DNA of 50,698 nucleotides. Source: Cyclobacteriaceae bacterium (GTDB lineage: Bacteria; Bacteroidota; Bacteroidia; Cytophagales; Cyclobacteriaceae). Location: assembly GCA_022841475.1 (NCBI GenBank), contig JALHRJ010000030.1, positions 1-50,698 of the forward strand, given 5' to 3'. Both the position numbers and the translations under genes were made by a program. Positions 7,326 to 14,863 of this stretch are shown here, one piece after another; position 1 is the first letter of the stretch; every line of letters begins with the position of its first letter. A model generated the notes under the pieces. It saw nothing but the letters and a program-made list of their open reading frames with translations. It searched no databases and was not told the origin of the DNA.

Positions 7326-8714
7326 ATGAAAACAGATGAATCTGAAACTCTGGAGGATTCGATGTTCCGCAGAATTGCTGAATCTTCGATCTATGGTAAC
7401 CTCGTTTTATTTGTTGGAGCCGGGCTTCCAATGGCTATATTTAACTCCGATGGCGGAAAAGTAGCTTTGAGTTGGGGGGCTTTACTTTCAAAATGTGCCA
7501 AAGAATATGGAATTAGTTTCAGGAAATTGCAAACGCCAGGAACTTCCTATCCAGAGATCGCTGAAAAATTAATTAAGCTAATCGCGCAAAAGAAAAAAGT
7601 AACAATCAGCGAGGCAACGGTACGACTAAAACAAACCATTTCAGATTTAACTAGCTTATACCCTGATAAGGCCGCACGCGAACAATATAGAGAATACTTT
7701 GATGCCCTTAAGCCCAATTTAATCATCACTACTAACTACGATACAGTGGTGGAAAGCATTCTTACAGGGAAGGGGCATTCACTTTCACCCGAAAATGATC
7801 TAACAGCACCGGCAAATCTCATCCCAGTGTATCATTTGCATGGCATACGGACAAATCCAGACTCAATTGTAATTACACAAGAAGATTACGTTAAATTATT
7901 TAGGCCCAATGAATATAGGCAACAGAAATTGCCTTTGACAATTAAGGAGTCATTGGTATTATTAATTGGTTACAGTCTTGGGGATTTTAATGTTATGACA
8001 GCCCTTGACTGGTCGAGAAATGTGTTTTCCAAAAAGAAAGCTGGATATCCGAACGGAGTGATTCAGTTTGTATACGAGAAGAAACCAAAGGAGGAGCCCT
8101 ACTACGAAAACGACATACTGATTTATGAATTTAATGAGCTAGGTGAGTTATTGGGGGAACTGCGAGATTTCGTGCTCAGTCAACGAGGCATAGATGACTC
8201 CATGTCAATGCTGTTGCGGAGAATTGAAAAACGATACTTAATTCCGAGTAATCAGTTAGTCAAGGATTTTGTGAATAAGCAATCGACACGGGAAGCGGTT
8301 TATAAGAAGTTTGATAAGTACGGAAACAACTTTATTAATGGTTTTATGGAAGTCGTTTCCAGGGGGTTAGATGAGATTTGGAAAAAGGCTAGAGAAAAGA
8401 ACGGGTTTCCCTTTTATGACAAATATCTCAGAATTCTTCTCGAGATCATCGAACACATTGATTTTAAAAACGCTCCACCGGCATTAATTCAAATGTTGTC
8501 ATTTGGGCTTGAACGAGTTGGATATTATATCGGCTTAGATTCCGGTGACGCTCATGCTGCATATCGAACGTGGCTGGGAAGAGGTATCAATTTGAATGAA
8601 GAGACTATCAAAGAGCTGCGGAATATTTCAAGAGATAACACCAGTTATGCCAACCTTGCAAAGATGCTGAGGATTCTTGATGCGCGAATACAAAAGCGAA
8701 TGAACGCTAAATAA
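7326..8714 (+). CDS. SIR2-like NADase domain protein, probable phage-defence effector
   Basis: I chose the ATG at 7326 (462 residues) because the longer frame from 7164 crosses palindrome H1b. The SIR2-like domain spans about residues 15-260: the nucleotide-binding LFVGAGLPMA, the ITTNYD motif with the catalytic Asn, the YHLHG motif with the catalytic His, and LIGYSLGDFNVM. About 190 residues follow without a recognisable family, helical and rich in charged residues, probably a sensor or oligomerisation part. SIR2 domains of this type deplete NAD+ in systems such as Thoeris, DSR and SIR2-short-Argonaute. The next gene follows after 27 bases and encodes a HEPN-like protein, so the two likely act together. 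NADase activity is inference from motifs. Confidence 0.85.
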   Translation: MKTDESETLEDSMFRRIAESSIYGNLVLFVGAGLPMAIFNSDGGKVALSWGALLSKCAKEYGISFRKLQTPGTSYPEIAEKLIKLIAQKKKVTISEATVRLKQTISDLTSLYPDKAAREQYREYFDALKPNLIITTNYDTVVESILTGKGHSLSPENDLTAPANLIPVYHLHGIRTNPDSIVITQEDYVKLFRPNEYRQQKLPLTIKESLVLLIGYSLGDFNVMTALDWSRNVFSKKKAGYPNGVIQFVYEKKPKEEPYYENDILIYEFNELGELLGELRDFVLSQRGIDDSMSMLLRRIEKRYLIPSNQLVKDFVNKQSTREAVYKKFDKYGNNFINGFMEVVSRGLDEIWKKAREKNGFPFYDKYLRILLEIIEHIDFKNAPPALIQMLSFGLERVGYYIGLDSGDAHAAYRTWLGRGINLNEETIKELRNISRDNTSYANLAKMLRILDARIQKRMNAK

Positions 8715-8741
8715 TTTCACTCCAAACAACTTAAGGAAGTT

Positions 8742-9368
8742 ATGCAACCCATTTTCTCACGCCATGAAGACATCGACAAAATGGCTTTCATGAATTGGCG
8801 GATGTCAGAAGATTCTGCAATTAGTCATTTTATAAGCCTCGCTGACGGATACATCTCCTCTGCTGTTATCCTGGCCAAGCAATGTCTGATCTCGAACAGT
8901 GATAAGAAAGCTGACATCCTGATATTTCCAATTCTGACAAATGCTAATCATGGAATTGAATTGTATTTGAAAGCCCTGATGTGGATGGCCAACCAGATGT
9001 TGAAGTCAAAAGCAAAAATTGAAGGCAGACATAACATTGCTCAAATATTCCGGATGCTTAAGTCAAAGGTAAAGGCGTTAGGAGGTGCGGTGGAACTTAG
9101 AAATTTCGAGGAAGGAATGGTGGAGCTTGAAAATTATCTTGAGGAACTGGTAGTCAAGATTGAAGCAACGGACAAAAACGACAAAATGGATTTTGCCAGA
9201 TATCCGATCAGTAAGGACTATGAAGGTCATTTCTATACTGACCGAATGGGAAATGTAGAAGTTGATTTAGAAAATTTTGTAAGAAGGTTTGAGGTAATCA
9301 ATGATAAACTAAGGTGGATCGCTTACCATTTCTACGATATTTCTGCTGACGAGGAGCAAGACCCATGA
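8742..9368 (+). CDS. HEPN-like protein paired with the SIR2 gene
   Basis: This 208-residue all-helical protein has the HEPN-type segment NHGIELYLKALMWMANQ (about residues 68-84) with a downstream HNIAQIFRML, and a later FARYP element often seen in such proteins. I do not see a clear Rx4-6H ribonuclease motif, so it may be a structural or regulatory HEPN. It starts 28 bases after the SIR2 stop and is surely co-transcribed with it. Palindrome H2 copy b begins 52 bases downstream. Role as antitoxin, sensor or co-effector is open. Confidence 0.65.
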   Translation: MQPIFSRHEDIDKMAFMNWRMSEDSAISHFISLADGYISSAVILAKQCLISNSDKKADILIFPILTNANHGIELYLKALMWMANQMLKSKAKIEGRHNIAQIFRMLKSKVKALGGAVELRNFEEGMVELENYLEELVVKIEATDKNDKMDFARYPISKDYEGHFYTDRMGNVEVDLENFVRRFEVINDKLRWIAYHFYDISADEEQDP

Positions 9369-9420
9369 TTAATTTATAAGTTGTATTTCAGTACGAGACT
9401 ACTCAAAAATAATCTTACCT

Positions 9421-9576
9421 GACCATTTTTTCCGACAAGCCGCAAATTGCGCATGTTGCGGGTTCTTTGTCAAGGGTGTCGATTCCATAAAAGAATAAAT
9501 AAAAAATCGACACTCGACATGGCCCTTGACAAAGGTTCCGCAACAGGCCTAATTTTGGCTTGCCGGTGAAATGGTC
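9421..9576. repeat. Long imperfect palindrome H2, copy b
   Basis: It opens with GACCATTTT and closes with AAATGGTC. Between them, CCGACAAGCC pairs with GGCTTGCCGG, GTTGCGGGTTCTTTGTCAAG with the complement in CCCTTGACAAAGGTTCCG followed by CAAC, and TGTCGAT with ATCGACA. The right arm alone carries the extra CTCGACATGG. The loop is AT-rich (about 9488-9507). Copy a is at 5880-6033. Confidence 0.88.
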
Positions 9577-9722
9577 TCATTATCTTACCAATAGTTATAT
9601 TCAATAAAGTCTGTTTCGAATCACTATTGCCCTGTTCCAAGTTCTTTCGAAACCCAATTCACTTCAAACCATCAAATCAAAAATTTGGGTTTTGAAAGTG
9701 CATGGGACACTTGATTTAATAG

Positions 9723-9827
9723 GATCATTATTATCGTCACGAGAGTAGATCAGTTCTTCTCAAAAGCATTGTTCCATGAAGAACACTGACTCACGACAAC
9801 GCATTTGAGAAGGATTGATCAATGATC
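9723..9827. repeat. Large imperfect palindrome H3
   Basis: The inner arms GATCAGTTCTTCTCAAAAGC (from 9748) and GCATTTGAGAAGGATTGATC (ends 9820) pair over about 20 bases. The outer arms GATCATT (9723) and AATGATC (ends 9827) also pair. An extra 18 bases lie between inner and outer arm on the left side only. I saw no second copy in the window. Confidence 0.7.
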
Positions 9828-9842
9828 TTTTATATTTTTAAC

Positions 9843-10259
9843 CTATCTGAGTAATTTCCACATCAAGCCCTTCTTAGCCTGATTAATGAGTTGAAGTTGG
9901 TGAGAAATATTTTGTTGGATGGTTAGTAGCTTGTTTAGGGTTTCGACTGCTTTCTTGTATTCATCCAGACGTAGATCGACTTTAGCGCGTGTGTAACGAA
10001 TAATGGACTTCAATTCAGGAAGCCTCAGAAACGGAATCACAGAACCACAAAGGTGAGGTTGAAAGTATCCGCATTGCCATAGTCCGAAGCATAGCCAATA
10101 GAGCAACTGTTTCTCCCGTGGACATTTGGAGATAACCACGAAACAATTTGGACAAGGTTTATCCATTGGTCTTCCTGCATTTTTACCTTTAGAAAGAACG
10201 AAGAAATGATTTCCGTGATAGGTGCGATTCATCTTGTGTGTTTTGATTAGCGTCTGCAT
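9843..10259 (-). CDS. DUF6943-like conserved protein of Bacteroidetes mobile elements
   Basis: I chose the ATG at 10257-10259 (138 residues), because a duplicated remnant at 6976-7098 begins at the equivalent point. The protein reads MQTLIKTHKMNRTYHGNHFF, then a Cys-x-x-Cys element (PCPNCFVV), a Trp/Cys-rich block (WLCFGLWQCGYF), GSVIPFLRLPELKSIIR and a helical C-terminus. I recall this pattern as DUF6943, a family of unknown function common on Bacteroidetes conjugative elements; the number should be checked. It lies on the strand opposite to its neighbours, between H3 and H1c. Confidence 0.65.
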   Translation of the reverse strand: MQTLIKTHKMNRTYHGNHFFVLSKGKNAGRPMDKPCPNCFVVISKCPREKQLLYWLCFGLWQCGYFQPHLCGSVIPFLRLPELKSIIRYTRAKVDLRLDEYKKAVETLNKLLTIQQNISHQLQLINQAKKGLMWKLLR

Positions 10260-10324
10260 AGTCCTCGGCATTTTTATTTTGCCTTTGGGCCATGCGATCA
10301 AAAAGAGTTGGCAATCTCACAGAC

Positions 10325-10445
10325 TGGCGTGGAAGGTCAGGCAAGGAGGAACGGAATAAATAGAAAGCGGGAAGCTATGTGGGTTTATGCCGGAAATTCC
10401 TTGCATGACCTTAGTGGAGAAATACTGCGCAAAGCCAGCCTACCT
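10325..10445. repeat. Large imperfect palindrome H1, copy c
   Basis: AAGGTCAGGCAAGGA (10333-10347) pairs with TCCTTGCATGACCTT (ends about 10412), and AACGGAATAAA with TTTATGCCGG inside. An outer pair CTGGC (left) and GCCAG in GCGCAAAGCCAGCC (right, about 10428-10441) is separated on the right by about 20 extra bases. The stretch 10260-10651 holds nothing else I can identify, apart from the promoter region of the next gene. Confidence 0.72.
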
Positions 10446-10651
10446 TTGCTGTTGTTTTTGATAAAGTGAAAATAAAAATGCCAGTAAATATGCAGACTCA
10501 AAAGAGGTGGATTCAGGATGAAGTTGTAAAAACTAGGTTGCGAAGTATTTCTGAAGGAACCTTGAGGCGTTCATGAATAGTTGAATAACTTAGCATAAAT
10601 AGTGAAGTTGTACATGCACTGGATCGCATAAACATAAAATACATTTTTCAT

Positions 10652-11482
10652 ATGCCTAATTTTACAAACGAGCCACCGGAAGACCTAAACGCCTTCTTTA
10701 AGCAACTCATATTGTACATCAACACAGGTTACGATAAAGGGGATAGAGAACTTCTCAAAAAAATACTTCAAAGCTCAACTTGCAGAATTAACAGGACAGG
10801 AGAATGGGGTTCTCGCTGGGGGTATGCTGCGGCAAAAGTAGTTTTCTTCATTCATCCTGATAAGTTCACCTTAGTTACCAACCAAGTCAAAATGCATCTA
10901 ATGGAAATCACCGATAACCTGCTTGAAGGTACTGATTGTGGACTGGAAATCGTGAAGGCTGAATTTATCCCAAACCAAGTTCCGGTAATTAGTGTTGAGA
11001 AAGAATTAATAGAAATTGTCGATACTCAAGGCAATCTACCAACACAAGTCCCACTGTCACATGATATCATTGAGAAGGGTAAAGAGATGAGTGAGGCTTA
11101 TCTATACATCTACTTTGTCGAAAATTATTTGCGTGAGTTCATTGAACATGTAGGGAAAACTAACACCCTTGCATTTCCCCAAGAGGTCACAAAAACTATT
11201 GCCAAGAATAAAGCTAATGAAACTCAGAACAAATTCTTACCCTTGCGTGGAAACAGTAATCTTTTCTATTGTGACTTTGTTCAACTACAACAAATTATCG
11301 TACATAACTGGGCAATATTTAATGGCTACTTTCCGCAAAAGGATCAACACTGGCTGCGAGTCAAAATTGAGGATATGTATAGAGTGAGGAATTTAATCGC
11401 ACACTGTGGTTATGTTAGAACAGAAGATATTCAAATGGTCAAGGCTAATTTTAAAATGATCCTAACACAACTAAAGGTGTAG
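10652..11482 (+). CDS. HEPN-domain protein, Swt1-like type
   Basis: This 276-residue protein has an N-terminal part that I do not recognise (residues 1-140) and a helical C-terminal part with the typical HEPN closing motif VRNLIAHCGYV (about residues 248-258), an Rx4H ribonuclease-type signature. Swt1-like HEPN domains are often attached to defence or toxin proteins, and RNase activity is the usual idea. It is convergent with the TOPRIM gene, whose stop lies 3 bases away, and has no terminator in between. The start ATG is preceded by an AT-rich stretch. Confidence 0.68.
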   Translation: MPNFTNEPPEDLNAFFKQLILYINTGYDKGDRELLKKILQSSTCRINRTGEWGSRWGYAAAKVVFFIHPDKFTLVTNQVKMHLMEITDNLLEGTDCGLEIVKAEFIPNQVPVISVEKELIEIVDTQGNLPTQVPLSHDIIEKGKEMSEAYLYIYFVENYLREFIEHVGKTNTLAFPQEVTKTIAKNKANETQNKFLPLRGNSNLFYCDFVQLQQIIVHNWAIFNGYFPQKDQHWLRVKIEDMYRVRNLIAHCGYVRTEDIQMVKANFKMILTQLKV

Positions 11483-11484
11483 CG

Positions 11485-13044
11485 CTATTTACTACTTACA
11501 AATTTATATTCTTTGGTAAAGTCTTTGACAATTTTGAAGATTTCTTCTATCTCCGCAGGGATCTTTGTAGTATCAACCTGCATGGAAATTGATTTGGCAA
11601 AAAGCACCTTGTCAAATTGAGCTTTCTTTTTAAAGTGAAGGAGTTTTTTAATTTGAGGCAAAAATTCACCTGCCGTGCTAAAGTCCTCTGTGGTGATAAG
11701 TTCTCCTTCGGGATAGAGTTTGTTTAGAATATCAACCGACAAATCCAAATCAAAAATATCTTCAAATGTTCCTTGATTGATAAATACCAGTCGATATTTG
11801 TTCTTCTTATCTTTAATGGCTCTGAGAATATCGTCCCTTTCTTTTTCAGCGTCAGAATCAAGCAAACAGACTATTTTTTTACTTGGATATCTTTCTTTAA
11901 ATATGAAGAAGTCCTCCTTGAGTTTTTGTTTTGATTTGGAATTATAAACTTGGGTGCCGTTATGGGAAAGAATGAACCTCTTTCGGAAGGCAAGAATTGG
12001 CAGTGCTACCTCTTCACTGTCACCCTCAACAAGGATCATACATTTAGGCTCATCAACGCGGTTAATCGTACTCAAGAATCCGTGAAACTTCTCTGAAAGA
12101 ACAGACCTGAAGTTTTCTGAAAAATCCCTGAAATATTGTAAACCTATTGCTTTCGACAATTTTTTATTTTCAAGGATGTATTTATACTGAAGTATTTCTT
12201 CTGGAAGTTCGATGACATGTCTTTTCCCACAACATGGACAGATTATCTCATCCGTAAAATTGCTTTTGAGTGAAGATGCGCGCTCTTCAATCTCGTGAAA
12301 TTCTGCTTTGAATTCTTGCAGGTCCACGTTTTTTTCAAAACCTTCTATTCCATGTTTCTTAAAGCACTCATGGTCAATATGAAAGTATGAATAGTGCAGA
12401 GGTTCCATCATTCCAATTTCGGGCATGTCAATTCTATGATTCCATGAAAAGGTTTGTGAAAGGTCCTTGAATTGTGATTTGTTGTTTACGGTATATCGCG
12501 CAACAAACAAAGAGAGTTCTTCAAGTGGCGGGAAATTCATTAACTTAAACAAAAGAAGCAATTGACCTCTGCGACTGGCTGGGTATAAATCCTTCGGTAG
12601 TTGTTTTTCCAATATACCTGCAAGACCAATCTTTGACAAACCAATCTTTTCAGCCACAATTTCATAGTTTGTTTCGATGTCAACCTCAGAAAATCCCGCA
12701 CATGATTTGATAAAATCCAATTCTTTTTCTGGAATTCTCTCCTTGGTTATTTCACATAGCAACAAGGTATATGGCGTAATCTCTATATTCCAGGTAAACT
12801 TGTAATTCGATTTCGGAAGAAAGTTCTCGTATAGTGTTTCCAGCACAGCTTTCCAGAGCAGCCTGTAGATATAGAATTTGTCAGTAATCAGTAATACTTC
12901 ATCGGCATTCTCAGGTGTAGATAGGTGTACTCGAATAAGATAATTTAGTAGGGAATCATTCTCAAGAAGAAGTATCCGGCTCAGGGAACCCTGTATTAGG
13001 GCTAAATAGGAGTTTTTGACGACCGACTTAAAATTATTGTCCAT
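11485..13044 (-). CDS. TOPRIM (OLD-type) nuclease-like protein with zinc knuckle
   Basis: I chose MDNNFKSVV at 13044 (519 residues), because the frame further upstream overlaps the tra terminator. Residues 1-230 are helical and unrecognised. A CPCCGKRH zinc-knuckle-like element lies near residue 268. The TOPRIM part follows: MILVEGDSEEVALPI (catalytic Glu and the EGxxE form), KIVCLLDSDAEKERD (DxD metal motif) and INQGTFEDIFD. OLD-family TOPRIM domains are usually fused or linked to an ABC-type ATPase, and none is visible in this protein or beside it. A metal-dependent nuclease in defence is a reasonable inference. Confidence 0.75.
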   Translation of the reverse strand: MDNNFKSVVKNSYLALIQGSLSRILLLENDSLLNYLIRVHLSTPENADEVLLITDKFYIYRLLWKAVLETLYENFLPKSNYKFTWNIEITPYTLLLCEITKERIPEKELDFIKSCAGFSEVDIETNYEIVAEKIGLSKIGLAGILEKQLPKDLYPASRRGQLLLLFKLMNFPPLEELSLFVARYTVNNKSQFKDLSQTFSWNHRIDMPEIGMMEPLHYSYFHIDHECFKKHGIEGFEKNVDLQEFKAEFHEIEERASSLKSNFTDEIICPCCGKRHVIELPEEILQYKYILENKKLSKAIGLQYFRDFSENFRSVLSEKFHGFLSTINRVDEPKCMILVEGDSEEVALPILAFRKRFILSHNGTQVYNSKSKQKLKEDFFIFKERYPSKKIVCLLDSDAEKERDDILRAIKDKKNKYRLVFINQGTFEDIFDLDLSVDILNKLYPEGELITTEDFSTAGEFLPQIKKLLHFKKKAQFDKVLFAKSISMQVDTTKIPAEIEEIFKIVKDFTKEYKFVSSK

Positions 13045-13097
13045 AATTCTCTTCTGAAAGAATTCCAATTTAGTTGATTCTTGAAGAGAACAGAAAT

Positions 13098-13127
13098 AAA
13101 AAAGACCCATCGCAAGACAGGTCTTTT
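13098..13127 (-). terminator. Terminator at the end of the tra operon
   Basis: Read on the minus strand: AAAAGACC, a loop of about 12 bases, GGTCTTTTTT. It lies within 40 bases after the stop of the last tra-cluster gene (13135) and separates that operon from the TOPRIM gene. The A-run on the other side makes it potentially bidirectional. Confidence 0.85.
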
Positions 13128-13134
13128 GGCGCAT

Positions 13135-13938
13135 CTAAATACCCACTCCTTTTCGCTTCGAACTCTTCTTTCCCTTCTTCGTCTCACCCTCTTCGTCATC
13201 TACATCATGCTTTTGGGTTTCTTTTTTCTCCTGGGATTTGTCCTCTGCGGGTTTTTCTTTCTTCTCGATTCCCTGGAATTGCTTTTCCAATTTGGCATTG
13301 TATAGATCAAGGCTTTTGTACTGTGGATTAGCGGCAATGAACATCTTATCTTCTCCTCCCTCGCGGGCAAAGGTGACCTGCACAAGATTTCCTTTTTCAA
13401 GGGACTTGATCAGCTTTGACTTCTCATCTCCGTTCAGTTGTTCCTTGATTGGATACTTGGACATCACCATTTCCAGATCATATCCATACCCTTGATGGTA
13501 CTGCTTTACCTTGTAGTTGTCGTTCTTATCCTTTTCCTGAAAATCCAATTGGAGCCAGGCGTTGTAGGGCTGGCCTTCTTTGTTGTTCAGGTCTTTGTTG
13601 ACCGCACGGCCACTCAGGAGATTGTACGCTTCCTTAGCAGTGATGCCTGAATTCTTCGTGATGTAAAAGGTCTGGGTTTTCTCCTGAGTGGGATCATCAT
13701 TTTTAAGTGCGGCTTGATACCGGTTCAGGAAGTACATATCGGTCTGATCAGACTTCTTGAAGTCAAGCGTGTAATTGACCCTGTCTTTGATGTTATCTTT
13801 ATTGAACTCTCCAACCAAACTAAGTTTAAACTCTGTTGGTTGCTCTTTGATCTTGCTTTCAAGATCAGCGTTCATCTTATCGCCAAAGCCCAAATATTTC
13901 AGGCCTTCTTTCAGAAATTCAAGATTTTTAACATTCAT
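13135..13938 (-). CDS. DUF3945-like mobile-element protein
   Basis: With the start at MNVKNLEFLKEGLKYLGFGD (13938) it has 267 residues; a 283-residue version from 13986 is also open. The N-terminal part up to residue 210 has the LKYLGFGD opening, a PYNAWLQLDFQEKDKND element, and YGYDLEMVMSKYPIKE, like the repeated unit of the DUF3945 proteins on Bacteroidetes conjugative elements. The C-terminus is a long Lys/Glu-rich low-complexity tail (KPAEDKSQEKKETQKHD and following). Function is unknown; linkage to conjugation suggests a DNA- or membrane-associated accessory role. It is the last gene before the terminator. Confidence 0.7.
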   Translation of the reverse strand: MNVKNLEFLKEGLKYLGFGDKMNADLESKIKEQPTEFKLSLVGEFNKDNIKDRVNYTLDFKKSDQTDMYFLNRYQAALKNDDPTQEKTQTFYITKNSGITAKEAYNLLSGRAVNKDLNNKEGQPYNAWLQLDFQEKDKNDNYKVKQYHQGYGYDLEMVMSKYPIKEQLNGDEKSKLIKSLEKGNLVQVTFAREGGEDKMFIAANPQYKSLDLYNAKLEKQFQGIEKKEKPAEDKSQEKKETQKHDVDDEEGETKKGKKSSKRKGVGI

Positions 13939-13997
13939 AAATGTTTTGTTTAAAAGTTTAAAATAGTTCTGTTGGTCAACGAACATGATAGTATCCC

Positions 13998-14834
13998 TTA
14001 GTCGACCAATCGGGCATTCACAATGGTCTTGTTCTTAATGGATAAGTTTAAATTGCGTCCACCGTTATTCTCGAACATTTCGATCACGAGGCGTTTGGCA
14101 TAGGGTATGGTAAATTTCTCAAGCGCATACACTACGTCTTGATCGGTTTGACCTTTGATCTTATCTGCATCACCAAACACATAGAGCGGTTTAATATCCA
14201 CCTCCTGCGAAGCCGTACGTTTCACTTTCTGCTTGTCCCGGATATAAAACCGGAGGAAGTCGACATCGTAATTGATGTTGGACTGATTTCGGATTCGGAA
14301 GTGATAAAAAATGACATTGTCTTTGATGTAGATACCTCGCAAGGAAAGTCCGATCTTGTTACTGGATTCATTTACCAACCGAATACTTCTTTTGGAATTG
14401 ACAATCTGTGAGGCGCAGTTTTCCATCTGCGTTTCCGTCATGTCCGTTTGAAAGATCACGGCCTCGACCCCTTCCCCTCTCCAAGTGGAGAGGGGTGTAT
14501 TTTGTAAGGTCAGAACGTGTTGATCTGGTTCTTTTGAGTAGCTCACTGTGAATTCGTGAATGGTTCCATCAGAGGTAATCACGGTAAGGTTGGTCTGTGG
14601 AAAATCATGCCGGGCAGCTTTTAACTGAAGAATGTTTTCTACACCTTTTGCTTTTTGAGCCAGTATGTCACGGCTGCCCCGGTCAACCGATTTGATAACT
14701 GCCGGAAATACAACACTTGTTGTCTTGTTGTATGTAATGTCAATTGACCGGACTTCTGTTCGGGATTGCGCATTGGCCTTATCTAGCATAAGCAGCAGAA
14801 TCCCCCAAAAAATAATTCTAACAAATAGTAACAT
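13998..14834 (-). CDS. traN: Conjugative transfer protein TraN
   Basis: This 278-residue protein starts with a signal peptide (LLFVRIIFWGILLLMLDKANAQS) and continues as a beta-rich exported protein of the TraN family (VirB9-like beta sandwich role in the mating channel). A GC-rich palindrome (CCCCTCTCC / GGAGAGGGG, about 14473-14496) lies in frame in the middle and codes for TPLSTWRGEGVEA, a segment with no expected role. It sits between traM and the DUF3945-like gene in the tra operon. The name follows the CTnDOT order. Confidence 0.85.
   Translation of the reverse strand: MLLFVRIIFWGILLLMLDKANAQSRTEVRSIDITYNKTTSVVFPAVIKSVDRGSRDILAQKAKGVENILQLKAARHDFPQTNLTVITSDGTIHEFTVSYSKEPDQHVLTLQNTPLSTWRGEGVEAVIFQTDMTETQMENCASQIVNSKRSIRLVNESSNKIGLSLRGIYIKDNVIFYHFRIRNQSNINYDVDFLRFYIRDKQKVKRTASQEVDIKPLYVFGDADKIKGQTDQDVVYALEKFTIPYAKRLVIEMFENNGGRNLNLSIKNKTIVNARLVD
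14473..14496. repeat. REP-like palindrome inside traN
   Basis: CCCCTCTCC, AAGTGG-type loop, GGAGAGGGG. On the minus strand it codes for an in-frame STWRGEG segment of TraN. Confidence 0.7.
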
Positions 14835-14863
14835 GAAATAAATTGTTTATGGTTAAAAGAAAA

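Noticed and set aside
5222..10445. True integron attC sites
   Set aside because: No GTTRRRY-type core or integron integrase was seen; only the design is similar.
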